Of a stretch of 64,000 nucleotides of DNA, positions 38,321-48,356 are shown in pieces; position 1 is the first letter of the stretch; each line of letters begins with the position of its first letter. Source of the DNA: Mesorhizobium huakuii (GTDB taxonomy: Bacteria; Pseudomonadota; Alphaproteobacteria; Rhizobiales; Rhizobiaceae); contig NZ_CP050296.1 in assembly GCF_014189455.1 (NCBI RefSeq), positions 5,018,001 through 5,082,000 on the forward strand, written 5' to 3'. The translations under genes were made by a program, and so were the position numbers. A model generated the notes under the pieces. It did not search any database, had not been told where the DNA came from, and saw only the letters and a program-made list of their open reading frames with translations.

Positions 38321-39978
38321 TGGCCGACAACAATGCCAGCCCTTGGGCCGATCCGGGGGCGGAGCAGGGGACCGAATGGTGGCGCGGCTGCGTCATCTAC
38401 CAGGTCTATCCGCGCTCCTTCCAGGACACGACCGGCGACGGTAGCGGCGATCTCAGGGGTATCACGACGCGGCTTGCCCATATCGCCTCGCTCGGCGTCG
38501 ATGCCGTCTGGCTGTCGCCCTTCTTCAAGTCGCCGATGGCCGATATGGGCTATGACGTGTCGGACTATCGCGACGTCGATCCGATGTTCGGAACGCTGGA
38601 GGATTTTGACGCATTGGTCGCCGAGGCGCACCGGCTCGGCCTGAAGCTCATCATCGACCAGGTGATTTCCCACTCGTCCGACAAACACGAATGGTTCGTC
38701 GAAAGCCGCGCCAGCCGCGACAATCCCAAGGCCGACTGGTACGTCTGGGCCGATACGAAACCCGACGGCAACGCGCCCAACAACTGGCTGTCCGTCTTCG
38801 GCGGCCCGGCCTGGGAGTGGGATTCGACCCGCCGGCAATATTACATGCACAATTTCCTCGCCTCGCAGCCCGACCTGAATTTCCACAATCCGGAGGTCCA
38901 GGACGCGCTTCTCGACACGGTGCGCTTCTGGTTGGAGCGTGGCGTCGACGGTTTCCGTCTCGACACGGTCAACTACTATGTCCATGACCGCTGGCTGCGC
39001 TGCAATCCGCCTTTGGCGTCGAGCGTCGCCGGCACCAACAGCGAGACCAATACCTACCTCTACCAGGAGCATCTGTTCGACAAGACACAGCCGGAAAACC
39101 TGGCCTTCCTCAGGCGTTTCCGCGCGCTGCTTGATGAGTACCAGGACCGCGCCGCTGTCGGCGAAATCGGCGATGAGGGTCGCTCGCTGCAGACGCTGGC
39201 CGCCTACACCTCCGGCGGCGACAAGCTGCAAATGTGCTACACCTTCGATCTGCTCGGCGCGCAGTTTTCGGCGGCGCATGTGCGCGGCTGTGTCGAGGCC
39301 TTCGAACATGCGGTCGCCGACGGCTGGGTCTGCTGGGCGTTTTCCAATCATGACGTGGTGCGCCATGTCAGCCGCTGGACCGGGCCGGACGGCGATGCCG
39401 ACGCGGTGGCCAGATTCTCGATCATGCTGCTCGCCTGCCTGCGCGGCTCGATCTGCCTCTATCAGGGCGAGGAGCTCGGCCTGGAGGAGGCGGAGCTTGC
39501 CTATGAGGATCTGCGCGACCCCGTCGGCATCCGCTTCTGGCCGGGTGTGAAGGGCAGGGATGGTTGCCGCACGCCAATGGTCTGGGAGGCCGGCGCCGAC
39601 AATGCGGGTTTCTCGACGGCCAAGCCCTGGCTGCCGGTCCCGGCCAGCCATCGCGCCCGTGCGGCCGATGTGCAGAACGACAACGAGCAATCGGTTCTGT
39701 CCGCCTACCGCTCGACGCTTGCCTTGCGCAGGCGCCATCCAGCGCTGGTCAGCGGTTCGATCCGCTTTCTCGACGCCGAGGGCGACGTGCTCGCGTTCGT
39801 CCGCGAAGGCGGTGGGCAGAGGCTGCTCTGCGTCTTCAATTTCGCTGGAGAACCGGCGAATTGGCCGTTGCCGCCGGACATCGACGCCGTCGCGCCTGTC
39901 TTGGATGGCGGCGCTGCTGTTGAGGAGGAAGCGCTCTCGCTGCCGGCTCTCGGTTGCTTCCTTGGTCGGCTCGACTGA
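38320..39978 (+). CDS. aglA: Alpha-glucosidase, GH13
   Basis: A GH13 alpha-glucosidase/oligo-1,6-glucosidase of 552 residues, similar to rhizobial AglA. Residues 22-37 read RGCVIYQVYPRSFQDT. Catalytic positions are Asp215 in GFRLDTVNYY, Glu282 in VGEIGDE, and His344-Asp345 in FSNHDVVR. No signal peptide is visible, so it probably acts on maltodextrins or imported glucosides in the cytoplasm. The ATG shares one base with the glgX stop, indicating one operon. A long in-frame extension upstream overlaps glgX and is not used. Confidence 0.9.
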   Translation: MADNNASPWADPGAEQGTEWWRGCVIYQVYPRSFQDTTGDGSGDLRGITTRLAHIASLGVDAVWLSPFFKSPMADMGYDVSDYRDVDPMFGTLEDFDALVAEAHRLGLKLIIDQVISHSSDKHEWFVESRASRDNPKADWYVWADTKPDGNAPNNWLSVFGGPAWEWDSTRRQYYMHNFLASQPDLNFHNPEVQDALLDTVRFWLERGVDGFRLDTVNYYVHDRWLRCNPPLASSVAGTNSETNTYLYQEHLFDKTQPENLAFLRRFRALLDEYQDRAAVGEIGDEGRSLQTLAAYTSGGDKLQMCYTFDLLGAQFSAAHVRGCVEAFEHAVADGWVCWAFSNHDVVRHVSRWTGPDGDADAVARFSIMLLACLRGSICLYQGEELGLEEAELAYEDLRDPVGIRFWPGVKGRDGCRTPMVWEAGADNAGFSTAKPWLPVPASHRARAADVQNDNEQSVLSAYRSTLALRRRHPALVSGSIRFLDAEGDVLAFVREGGGQRLLCVFNFAGEPANWPLPPDIDAVAPVLDGGAAVEEEALSLPALGCFLGRLD

Positions 39979-39995
39979 CGGTTTACCCGTCTTTC

Positions 39996-40016
39996 GGCCA
40001 GGCGATCCGCCTGGCC
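39996..40016. terminator. Hairpin between convergent aglA and tadG genes
   Basis: A nine-pair perfect stem (ggccaggcg / cgcctggcc) with a three-base loop lies in the 46 bases between two converging genes. No T-run follows on either strand, so it may be a weak bidirectional terminator. Confidence 0.5.
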
Positions 40017-40024
40017 ACAAATGC

Positions 40025-41794
40025 CTACTGTACAAGCACCGCCCGTCCGCAGGTCGCTCCGGTGACCCGCACGTCGGCCTGGCCAACACCGACACCCAGG
40101 GCTGACAGCACATTGTAGAGCAAGTCGTCGACGGGCGCCGTTACACTGTTGAGCAGGGTCACCACCGCCGGCTTGACCGTTCCGAGCAGGGCGGTGAGAT
40201 CGATGCCGAGACCAAGCACATTGGCCGAAAGCGATAGGTTGTTGACCAGCGACGTGGTGAGCGACTGCGAGATGTTGCGTGTCGAAACGGTCTTCACCGT
40301 CTTGTTGGCGATGTCGGTCGCGTTGAAAGTCAAGGTTTGCGGGCTGTTGTTGGTGATCGCGGTCGCGGCCGAACCCATTACCTGGATCAAGGGAATGTTG
40401 ATCAGCAGCAGATGGAGGCTCACATCGGCGATCTCGGCGTCGGTGAAGGTCTGCGGCTGGCTGAAATCGGCAAAGCCGGAGGGATTGTTGCTGTTGGCGA
40501 GGTTCAACTGCGCAATGCCGGGGTGCGCGGCGATGGAAACGCTGATGCTGGAAGGCCCTGTCGGGCAGGTGATGTCGGTCAGCTTCGCTTCGGCATAGGC
40601 GACTTCCACGTTGAGCGGCAGATTGACGGCCAGCAGGCTGATGCCGCCGCCGAGGCCGGGCGAGCCGACACCGACGGAGGCCGTCAGTTTGATGCGCGTC
40701 TGGGCTGTCCGCACGGTAGTGCCGATGCCATCGATCGCCAGCCAGGGCGAGGATTGCGCCGGCTGGCCAATGGCGATGTTGAGCTGGGTGTTGAGCAGCC
40801 CCGGGATGGTGGCGCCGAGATTGACCGCGGCCTGGTTGGTGCCGTTCGCCAGCACGGCGGCGGCGGTCAGCATACCCATGGCGCTTGCGTCGACGCCGAG
40901 GCCGGACGGCTGTTGACCGAGGCCCAGGCTGCCGACGGAACCGAGGTCGATAAGACTGCTGAGCGGGATCTTGACCGTGCTGGTCGACTTGGAGGCGATG
41001 GTTTGCAGGGCAACCTTGGCCGTATTGCCGAGGCCGGGAACATTGGCCATGGCCGTGGCGATCTGGCCGACTGTTGCCTTCGAGGCCAGCACGTCCGAAT
41101 AGGTGCCGGCCGTGATGTTCAGTTGTGTGGCGAGCGCGCTGACGAAGGAAAGCACGCTGACATCGGCCGAGATCAGCCCGTTATAGTCCATGACGCTGAG
41201 CGAGATGTTGCCGCCGAGAAGTCCACTCAGCAAAGCGTTGAGGATGCCGCCATTGACGCTGAGCAGTCTCGATCCGACCGAGAAAGTCGCTTGCGGCGTC
41301 ATGCTGGCCGTGGCCTGGGTGCCGATGACCGGACTGGGGATGAGCGAGCTCGCGAAATAGCGGGCAGGGATTTTCGTCAGCGTGACACGCACCGCATTGT
41401 ACGGTGTCACGCCCGCCTGGAAGCGCTGGGTGACATTGGTGGTCGACGAGGCATATCGGCCCTGCGTGACCGTCACCACCGTCTTCCCGATGGCTGGGGC
41501 AATGGTCTGGCCCGGGGCTTGAACGACGACGCCCGGCATGCCGTTGTCGGTGAGCGTGGTGACAACCGCCGTGTTGACATTGTTGATGTTCGAGGCGGCG
41601 GTGATCGCTGCCAGATCGACCATCGCCTGGGCTTGCCGGCGTTCGGAGTAGATTGAGGCCTCGTCGATCGCCACCGCGGCCAGCGCCAGTGCGACCGGTG
41701 CGCTCAGGGCCGTCATGACGGCGAAGTTCGCCTTCTTGTCGGCCATGAGACGCTGGGCGATCCGGGCGACCATCGTGCGCGTGCGCAGCAACAT
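40025..41794 (-). CDS. TadG-like pilus-assembly protein
   Basis: A 589-residue membrane-anchored, mostly extracytoplasmic protein. Residues about 22-42 form the single membrane anchor of Tad/TadG proteins (NFAVMTALSAPVALALAAVA), followed by SERRQAQAMVDLAAITAASN. The rest is Ser/Thr/Ala/Gly/Asn-rich with low charge and few cysteines, as usual for TadG C-termini. The start lies directly after the TadE stop. The rest of the tad/flp locus is not in the window, so it may be a detached pair rather than part of a working pilus operon. Confidence 0.8.
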   Translation of the reverse strand: MLLRTRTMVARIAQRLMADKKANFAVMTALSAPVALALAAVAIDEASIYSERRQAQAMVDLAAITAASNINNVNTAVVTTLTDNGMPGVVVQAPGQTIAPAIGKTVVTVTQGRYASSTTNVTQRFQAGVTPYNAVRVTLTKIPARYFASSLIPSPVIGTQATASMTPQATFSVGSRLLSVNGGILNALLSGLLGGNISLSVMDYNGLISADVSVLSFVSALATQLNITAGTYSDVLASKATVGQIATAMANVPGLGNTAKVALQTIASKSTSTVKIPLSSLIDLGSVGSLGLGQQPSGLGVDASAMGMLTAAAVLANGTNQAAVNLGATIPGLLNTQLNIAIGQPAQSSPWLAIDGIGTTVRTAQTRIKLTASVGVGSPGLGGGISLLAVNLPLNVEVAYAEAKLTDITCPTGPSSISVSIAAHPGIAQLNLANSNNPSGFADFSQPQTFTDAEIADVSLHLLLINIPLIQVMGSAATAITNNSPQTLTFNATDIANKTVKTVSTRNISQSLTTSLVNNLSLSANVLGLGIDLTALLGTVKPAVVTLLNSVTAPVDDLLYNVLSALGVGVGQADVRVTGATCGRAVLVQ

Positions 41795-42241
41795 TCAGAT
41801 ACCCCCGACCCTGATCGTCGACTGGCGCGTGATCGTGGTCCCCGGCATGGCTATGCCCGGGAACAGGTTCCAGATCGGCAGGTTGCGGGCATCGTACGAA
41901 ATGGACACCACGAACTGGCTTCCATCAGCCACGCTGTCATTGGCCTGGTAGGTCAGTTTGCTGGCATCCACGAACGGATATCCGCCGGCATTGTTGGTAA
42001 GGTAGCTGGCCACCAGCGTCTGCCGCTCGGTCTGGTTCAACCCGGCGATGGCCGTTCGCGCGGCATCCGCCGCAATTTGCTGTATAGAGTTGGCAGCGCC
42101 AAAATAAATGCCGTACGCAACCATTCCGAGTAGAAGAAGGATAAAAAGCGGCGATAGCAGAGCGAACTCGACCGCGGAAGTTCCCGAATTGTCTGTTCGG
42201 AACGCGCGCCTTCGGACCCGGGAAATGAGGTTCTGAACCAT
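41795..42241 (-). CDS. TadE-family pseudopilin-like protein
   Basis: A 148-residue TadE-like protein. The diagnostic pseudopilin block GTSAVEFALLSPLFILLLLG lies at about residues 20-39, starting with the conserved Ala-Val-Glu-Phe and followed by one membrane segment and an exported domain. The ATG at 42241 fits the family N-terminus (MVQNLISRVRRRAFRTD); the open frame from 42292 adds 17 unlikely residues. It is immediately followed by tadG, a usual pairing. Its promoter should lie in the 283-base region shared with oppA. Confidence 0.85.
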   Translation of the reverse strand: MVQNLISRVRRRAFRTDNSGTSAVEFALLSPLFILLLLGMVAYGIYFGAANSIQQIAADAARTAIAGLNQTERQTLVASYLTNNAGGYPFVDASKLTYQANDSVADGSQFVVSISYDARNLPIWNLFPGIAMPGTTITRQSTIRVGGI

Positions 42242-42354
42242 GCGAATAGCATGCCAAAGTTCGCATGCAGAAAGCGAAAACTCCAGGCACAACCTGGGGA
42301 TGTGTGTGATTGAAAACGCCGCTCTAATTTAGCCGTTGCTTCTTCAATTATGAG

Positions 42355-42373
42355 GATTGACTTAGGGTCAATC
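42355..42373. promoter_or_regulatory. Palindrome upstream of oppA
   Basis: Seven-base arms gattgac / gtcaatc around five bases, in the divergent region between tadE and oppA. It could bind a regulator of either gene; nothing in the sequence names one. Confidence 0.4.
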
Positions 42374-42524
42374 AGTACTCGGTTGAAAAGAGCTTACCTC
42401 CTGTCTAGTCTCCTGCCACCAGCTGCCGGAGGGAACCGGCGGCGCGCTCAAAGGAACCAGGCATCGGTTCCGGGGCGTCAACACTTAAAGGCGCGCCAAC
42501 GGCAGCGCCGACAGGGAGAACTTC

Positions 42525-44117
42525 ATGCTGAAAAACATGCTGAAGGCGACGGTATTCGCCACCACCATGGCGGTAGCCGCCGGCGCATTCTACACGCCGG
42601 CTTTCGCCGAGAGCGTCTACAACAGGGGCACCGCAGCCGAATCGGAATCGGTCGACCCGCACAAGACTTCGACGGTCTATGAAGCCAATGTGCTGCGCGA
42701 CCTGTTCCAGGGCCTTGTCATGCAGGACGAGAAGGCCAACCTCATTCCGGGCGCCGCCGAAAGCTGGACGGTATCGGATGACGGCACCGTCTACACCTTC
42801 AAGCTGCGCAAGGACGGCATGTGGTCGGACGGCAGCCCGGTGACGGCGGACGACTTCGTCTACGCCTTCCACAGGCTGGAGGACCCGGCGACCGGCGCCG
42901 AATACGCCTCGATGCTGTATCCGGTGAAGGGTGCGGAGGATTTCAACACCAAGAAGGGCAAACCCGAGGACATGGGCGTCAAGGCGATCGACGCCAACAC
43001 CCTGGAAGTGACGCTCAAGGCGCCGACGCCTTACTTCCTGGAGATGTTGACCCACCAGGCGACCTACCCGGTCAGCAAGGCCTCGATCGAAAAGCTCGGC
43101 GCCGACTGGATCAAGCCCGGCAAGCTTGTTTCGAACGGCGCCTATACGCTGGCTGAATGGGTTCCCAACGACCATATGAAACTGGTCAAGAATCCGAAAT
43201 TCTGGGACGCCGCGACCGTCAAGTTCGACGTGGTCAACTACATCCCGACCGAAGACCGCTCATCGGCGATGAAGCGCTTCGAGGCGGGCGAGCTCGACAG
43301 CTATGACGATCTGCCGACCGAACAGCTCGCCGACCTCAAGACCAAGTTCGGCGACCAGATCCATGTCGGCCCGTATCTCGGCACCTATTATTACGCGATC
43401 AAGACCGACAAGGCGCCGTGGAACAACCCTGAGCTGCGCAACGCCATCTCGATGGCGATCGACCGCGACTTCATCGCCGAAAAGGTCTGGCAGAACTCGA
43501 TGCTGCCCGGCTATTCGATGGTGCCCCCCGGCATTGAGGGCTACACGCCGGCAATGGCCAAATACGCCGACATGCCGCAGATCGACCGCGAGGACGCGGC
43601 CAAGAAGATCCTCGAGAAACTTGGCTATACGCCCGAACATCCGCTGAAGATGGAAATCCGCTACAACACCTCGGAGAACCACAAGAACACCGCTGTGGCC
43701 ATCCAGGAACAGCTGAAGCCGCTCGGCGTCGACGTCACGCTGCTCAACACCGATACCAAGACCCACTACTCCTTCCTCGAGCAGAAGGGCGACTACGACG
43801 TGGCGCGTGCCGCCTGGATCGCCGACTACAAGGACCCGGAAACCTTCCTCGGCATCTCGCGCAAGGCGAGCGGCAACAACTACTCGAACTACAACAGCCC
43901 GGCCTATGAAGCGGCCATGGACAAGGCGGCCGCCGCCGGCGGCAAGCCCGAGGAGCGCATGAAGGAGCTCTCCGAGGCCGAGCGCATTCTCGTCGACGAT
44001 GTCGGCCAGATCCCGCTTCTCTACTACAGCTACCACGACATCGTGTCCTCGAAGCTGCATGGCTTCGTCGACAATGTGATGGATGTCCATCCGTCGCGCT
44101 TCGTCAGCAAGGACTGA
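42525..44117 (+). CDS. oppA: Oligopeptide ABC importer substrate-binding protein
   Basis: A periplasmic binding protein of family 5 (SBP_bac_5), 530 residues. The signal peptide covers about residues 1-28 (hydrophobic VFATTMAVAAGAF, cleavage near AFA-ES). Typical blocks are RGTAAESESVDPHKTSTVYE, LVMQDEKANLIPGAAESW, WSDGSPVTADDFVYAF and NPELRNAISMAIDRDFIAEK. A ggga lies at proper spacing before the ATG. It opens an opp-type operon with oppB, oppC and a fused oppDF. Peptides are the likely ligand. Confidence 0.92.
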   Translation: MLKNMLKATVFATTMAVAAGAFYTPAFAESVYNRGTAAESESVDPHKTSTVYEANVLRDLFQGLVMQDEKANLIPGAAESWTVSDDGTVYTFKLRKDGMWSDGSPVTADDFVYAFHRLEDPATGAEYASMLYPVKGAEDFNTKKGKPEDMGVKAIDANTLEVTLKAPTPYFLEMLTHQATYPVSKASIEKLGADWIKPGKLVSNGAYTLAEWVPNDHMKLVKNPKFWDAATVKFDVVNYIPTEDRSSAMKRFEAGELDSYDDLPTEQLADLKTKFGDQIHVGPYLGTYYYAIKTDKAPWNNPELRNAISMAIDRDFIAEKVWQNSMLPGYSMVPPGIEGYTPAMAKYADMPQIDREDAAKKILEKLGYTPEHPLKMEIRYNTSENHKNTAVAIQEQLKPLGVDVTLLNTDTKTHYSFLEQKGDYDVARAAWIADYKDPETFLGISRKASGNNYSNYNSPAYEAAMDKAAAAGGKPEERMKELSEAERILVDDVGQIPLLYYSYHDIVSSKLHGFVDNVMDVHPSRFVSKD

Positions 44118-44129
44118 TCCCTGGCCAAG

Positions 44130-44155
44130 CCGCCGCGCCCTCAGAGGCGCGGCGG
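44130..44155 (+). terminator. Stem-loop between oppA and oppB
   Basis: A ten-pair perfect G+C stem (ccgccgcgcc / ggcgcggcgg) with a six-base loop begins 12 bases after the oppA stop. There is no strong T-run. It is likely an attenuating or 3'-end-protecting hairpin giving more OppA than permease. The rest of the 163-base gap contains another small palindrome (gattttcggaaaatc, 44193-44207) of a kind common between rhizobial genes. Confidence 0.6.
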
Positions 44156-44280
44156 TGCTGGTTTGCCATCGCATCGGCCGGGAAGCAGAATCGATTTTCG
44201 GAAAATCCGGTGCGAAGATTTGAAGGCTGGAGCACAATCATCCAACTGGATGGGCGTGTTCCGGATCAAGTGGGGCACCG

Positions 44281-45204
44281 ATGCTGCGATATGTATTCCG
44301 GCGGCTTTTGACCGCCATCCCGACGCTGTTCGTCATCGTGACGATGGCGTTCTTCCTGATGCGCGTCGCGCCAGGCGGCCCATTCAACCAGGAGCGGGGG
44401 CTGAGCCCTGAGATCAAGGCCAACCTTGAAGCCCAGTTCGGCCTCAACGATCCGCTCTGGCTGCAATATGTCCACTATCTCGGCAATCTCCTGCGCGGCA
44501 ATTTCGGCCCGAGCTACAACATGCCGGACTTCACCGTGACCGAACTGTTTGCCAAGGGCCTGCCCATTTCCGTCCAGCTCGGTGCCTCGGCGCTGATCCT
44601 GGCGCTGCTGCTTGGCAGCGTGCTCGGCACCATTGCCGCGCTCAACCAGAACAAGCTTGGCGACTATACGGTGATTGCGCTGGCGACGGCCGGCAGCACC
44701 ATCCCCACCTTCGTCATCGCGCCGGTGATCCAGCTCCTGTTCGGGCTGACCTGGAAGCTTTTGCCGATCGGCGGCTGGGGTGACGGCGCCTTCATCAACA
44801 AGGTCGGCCCGGTGCTGACGCTCGCTCTGCCGCAGATCGCCATCGTTGCCCGCCTGATGCGCGGCTCGATGATTGAATCGTTGCGCTCTCACCATATCCG
44901 CACGGCACGCGCGCTCGGCCTCTCCGACTGGTCGGTGGTGGTCAAGCACGCCTTGCGCGGCGCCATTCTGCCGATCGTCTCATTCACCGGCCCGGCGGCG
45001 GCGGCCCTTTTGACCGGGTCGGTCATCGTCGAGACGATCTTCTCCATCCCCGGCGTCGGCCGCTATTTCGTCGATGCCGCGCTCAACCGCGATTATACGC
45101 TGGTGATGGGGACGGTGGTGGTGATCGCCATCTTCACCATCATCTTCAACCTGATCGTCGACGTCATGTACGCGGTCGTCGACCCGAGGGTGCGCTATGA
45201 CTGA
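44281..45204 (+). CDS. oppB: Oligopeptide ABC importer permease OppB
   Basis: An inner-membrane permease of 307 residues (BPD_transp_1). Residues 1-30 form the first membrane segment (FRRLLTAIPTLFVIVTMAFF) with the OppB-type VAPGGPF after it. The coupling loop is LRSHHIRTARALGLSDWSVV, where the ATPase docks. About six membrane segments are present. The last bases overlap oppC by eight. Confidence 0.93.
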   Translation: MLRYVFRRLLTAIPTLFVIVTMAFFLMRVAPGGPFNQERGLSPEIKANLEAQFGLNDPLWLQYVHYLGNLLRGNFGPSYNMPDFTVTELFAKGLPISVQLGASALILALLLGSVLGTIAALNQNKLGDYTVIALATAGSTIPTFVIAPVIQLLFGLTWKLLPIGGWGDGAFINKVGPVLTLALPQIAIVARLMRGSMIESLRSHHIRTARALGLSDWSVVVKHALRGAILPIVSFTGPAAAALLTGSVIVETIFSIPGVGRYFVDAALNRDYTLVMGTVVVIAIFTIIFNLIVDVMYAVVDPRVRYD

Positions 45205-46319
45205 CATCGCAGCCACTGCTCCTGCCATCGTTGGCCGCTCGCTCTGGGGCGACGCCTGGGCGCGCCTCAAGGCCAACCGCGCCGCCATGTTCAGCCTCTA
45301 TTACCTCGCTTTGATCGGGATCGTCAGTGTGTTCGGCCCCTGGTTCGTGCCGCATCAGTACACGACGATCTATGCCGACTATGTCCGCATGCCGCCAAGC
45401 CTGTCGGCCTATCCGAAGGCCGACATGATTCAGGGGGCACTCACGGATGCCATCAAGCGCATGCGGGTCGATCTCAAGGAGTGGCATCAGGAAGGCAGCC
45501 ACGTCACGGTCACCGTCACCTCGACCAAGCCGATCGATGATCGCAACATCCGCTACCTCGACCGTTCCGATGCCTTTGACGACACCAAGATCGAGAGCAA
45601 GTCGGCCGACGGGCTCGAAGTGACGATGAGCACGTCGGTCAAGCAGCAATATTTCCTGTTCGGCACCGACAACACCGGCCGCGATCTCCTCTCGCGCACG
45701 CTGATGGCCGGGCGCATCTCGCTCGCCATCGGCCTGCTCGCCGGCGTCGTGGCGGTGGTGATTGGCGTCATCTATGGTGCTGCCGCAGGCTTTTCCGGCG
45801 GCAAGATCGACGAGGTGATGATGCGCATTGTCGATGTGCTCTATTCCTTGCCGTTCATCTTCTTCGTCATCATGCTGGTGGTGTTCTTCGGCCGCAACTT
45901 CGTGCTGATGTTCCTGGCCGTGGGGGGCGGTGCTGTGGCTCGACATGGCGCGCATCGTGCGTGGCCAGGCGCTGTCGATCCGCCGCCAGGAATATGTCCA
46001 GGCGGCGGAAGCCATGGGCGTCGGCCAGCGCGGTATCCTGCTGCGCCACGTCATCCCCAACCTGCTTGGTCCGGTGGTGATCTACATGACCCTGCTGGTG
46101 CCGCAGGTCATCATCCTGGAGAGTTTCCTGTCCTTCCTCGGCCTCGGCGTGCAGGAGCCGATGACCAGCTGGGGCGTGCTGATTTCGGTCGGCGCCAAGA
46201 ACATCGGCACCGCCAACTGGCTGCTTCTGTTCCCCGCCTTCTTCCTCGTCTCGACGCTGTTCGCGCTCAATTTCGTCGGCGACGGCCTGCGCGACGCACT
46301 TGACCCAAGGGATCGCTGA
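45197..46319 (+). pseudogene. oppC: Oligopeptide ABC importer permease OppC, frameshifted
   Basis: The second permease subunit, split across two frames. From 45197 the frame reads a normal OppC-like protein, with the characteristic long insert between the first membrane segment and FGTDNTGRDLLSRTLMAGR, up to FVLMFLAVG. A run of six G at 45922-45927 then shifts it into unrelated Arg/Pro-rich sequence ending at 46303. With five G the frame continues as AVLWLDMARIVRGQALSI, through VLLRHVIPN-type and FLSFLGLGVQEP blocks to LRDALDPRDR at 46319. All residues on both sides are intact, pointing to a single-base insertion that is an error or very recent. Confidence 0.88.
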
Positions 46320-46337
46320 GATGGGGGATCGATAAAG

Positions 46338-47972
46338 ATGGGGATCGCTGACATGGCCACTCCCGAAACGATCCTCAGCGTCAAGGACCTGCGCGTCCGC
46401 TTCCGCACGCTCGACGGCGCGGTCGAAGCGGTGAAGGGCATCAACATCCACGTCAATGCGGGCGAGACCGTTGCCGTGGTCGGCGAGTCAGGCTCCGGCA
46501 AGAGCCAGACGATGATGGCGGCGATGAGCCTGCTGGCCTCAAACGGCGAAGCCACGGGCCACGTCGACTATCGCGGGCGCAACCTGCTGACACTGAGCAA
46601 ATCCGATCTGAACAAGGTGCGCGGCGCCAAGATCAGCATGATCTTCCAGGAGCCGATGACCTCGCTCGATCCGCTCTATTCGATCGGCAACCAGCTGATC
46701 GAACCGATCCGCCGGCATCGCGGCCTGAATGCCGCCGAGGCACGCGAGGAGGCGCTCAAGCTCTTACGGCTCGTGCATATTCCCGATCCTGAGCGGCGGA
46801 TGAAATCCTATCCGCACGAAATGTCCGGCGGCCAGCGCCAGCGTGTGATGATCGCCATGGCGCTCGCCAACGATCCCGACATACTGATCGCCGACGAGCC
46901 GACGACGGCGCTCGACGTCACCATCCAGGCGCAGATCCTGATGTTGCTCGCCGAACTGCAGCGCAAGCTCGGCATGGCGATCGTCTTCATCACCCACGAT
47001 CTCGGCATCGTCCGGCGCTTCGCCGACCGCGTCTATGTCATGCGCCAGGGCGAGGTGGTCGAGGAGGGCGACGCCGAGGCGATCTTCGTCAACCCGCAGC
47101 ATGCCTATACAAAAATGCTGCTGGCGGCCGAGCCGACGGGAACCAAGGCGCCACCGCCGGCCAGTGCGCCCGTGGTGCTCGAAGGCAGGAATGTCGAAGT
47201 CACCTTCAGGATCGGCGGCGGGTTTCTGGCCGGCGAACCGCTGATGCTGCGCGCCGTCGATGACATCTCGATCCGGCTGCAGCGCAATCAGACCATCGGC
47301 ATTGTCGGTGAATCCGGCTCGGGCAAATCGACGCTCGGCCGCGCCTTGCTGCGGCTGCTGCCGAGCGATGGGCTTATCCGTTTCGGCGATCGCGACATTT
47401 CCTCCGCCGACCGGCAGCAGATGCGGCCACTGCGGCGCCAGATGCAGCTCGTCTTCCAGGACCCGTTCGGCTCGCTGTCGCCGCGCATGACCGTCGGCCA
47501 GGTCATCACCGAAGGGCTGCTGGTTCATGAGCCCAATCTTTCGGGCAAGCAGCGCGACCAGCGCGCGGTCGAGGCCTTGCTCGAGGTCGGCCTCGATCCC
47601 AACGCCCGCAACCGCTACCCCCACGAATTCTCCGGCGGCCAGCGGCAACGCATCGCCATTGCCCGCGCCATGATCCTGAAGCCCAAAATGGTCGTGCTGG
47701 ACGAGCCGACCTCGGCGCTCGACCGCTCGGTGCAGAAACAGATCGTCGAGCTGTTGCGCAAGCTGCAGGCCGACCACGAACTGTCCTACCTGTTCATCAG
47801 CCACGATCTTTCGGTCGTACGCGCCATGGCCGACTACATCATCGTCATGAAGCAGGGCAAGATCGTCGAAGAGGGGCCGACCGAGGCGATCTTCAGCAAT
47901 CCGCAGCACGTCTACACGCAGACGCTGATGGCCGCGGCGATCGATGTGACGCGGTTCCGGCTGAGCGCGTGA
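46338..47972 (+). CDS. Fused oligopeptide ABC importer ATPase (OppD-OppF type)
   Basis: A 544-residue protein with two ABC ATPase domains, combining the roles usually split between OppD and OppF (compare YejF). Domain 1 has Walker A GESGSGKS at 49-56, signature MSGGQRQR, and Walker [13 protein letters not shown]. Domain 2, from about residue 290, has Walker [10 protein letters not shown] near 325, signature FSGGQRQR and Walker [13 protein letters not shown]. The [10 protein letters not shown] form is typical of dipeptide importers. An ATG at 46353 is an alternative start. It closes the opp operon. Confidence 0.92.
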   Translation: MGIADMATPETILSVKDLRVRFRTLDGAVEAVKGINIHVNAGETVAVVGESGSGKSQTMMAAMSLLASNGEATGHVDYRGRNLLTLSKSDLNKVRGAKISMIFQEPMTSLDPLYSIGNQLIEPIRRHRGLNAAEAREEALKLLRLVHIPDPERRMKSYPHEMSGGQRQRVMIAMALANDPDILIADEPTTALDVTIQAQILMLLAELQRKLGMAIVFITHDLGIVRRFADRVYVMRQGEVVEEGDAEAIFVNPQHAYTKMLLAAEPTGTKAPPPASAPVVLEGRNVEVTFRIGGGFLAGEPLMLRAVDDISIRLQRNQTIGIVGESGSGKSTLGRALLRLLPSDGLIRFGDRDISSADRQQMRPLRRQMQLVFQDPFGSLSPRMTVGQVITEGLLVHEPNLSGKQRDQRAVEALLEVGLDPNARNRYPHEFSGGQRQRIAIARAMILKPKMVVLDEPTSALDRSVQKQIVELLRKLQADHELSYLFISHDLSVVRAMADYIIVMKQGKIVEEGPTEAIFSNPQHVYTQTLMAAAIDVTRFRLSA

Positions 47973-48011
47973 GACGTCACATCAGGTAAGGTAATCATCG
48001 GGACTGTTCGC

Positions 48012-48356
48012 TTAGCCCGCTGATTTCGGGCACTTGCGTGCTCGCGCAGCGGCAATGGCATCCTGCTGCTGTTTCAGCCGGTCGATCCTGGCTGTTTCGC
48101 GGTTGGCCACCACTGTTTTCACGCGCGAGCCACCAAGCAGCCAGCGCGGAACAGCGGTGTTGACGACCTTGCCGCGGGTGATCGCGGTTTGCGAGATCTC
48201 GCCGGCGTTTTCGCCCAGCGCGCTGTTGAGCTCGGTACAGCTCATGCTGTCGTATTTTGCGGGATCGACCGTCCTGCCGATCGACGAGCAACCGGTAACG
48301 AGAAACATCGCAATCACAAGAACCGGTGCCGAGGCTGTCGTTGAAATCAAATTCAT
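48012..48356 (-). CDS. Small putative lipoprotein
   Basis: A 114-residue protein of unknown function. The ATG at 48356 is chosen because it starts a lipoprotein signal: a short hydrophobic stretch (APVLVIAMFLVTGC) with Cys in a lipobox, followed by SS. The mature part has one further conserved-looking Cys pair region (SMSCTELNSALGENAGEISQ) and a basic, Gln-rich C-terminal helix. The frame is open for 63 codons upstream, without a lipoprotein signal. It stands alone, and no function can be assigned. Confidence 0.7.
   Translation of the reverse strand: MNLISTTASAPVLVIAMFLVTGCSSIGRTVDPAKYDSMSCTELNSALGENAGEISQTAITRGKVVNTAVPRWLLGGSRVKTVVANRETARIDRLKQQQDAIAAARARKCPKSAG

Noticed and set aside
37930..40113. 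727-residue minus-strand frame
   Set aside because: Antisense to the alpha-glucosidase and the end of glgX.
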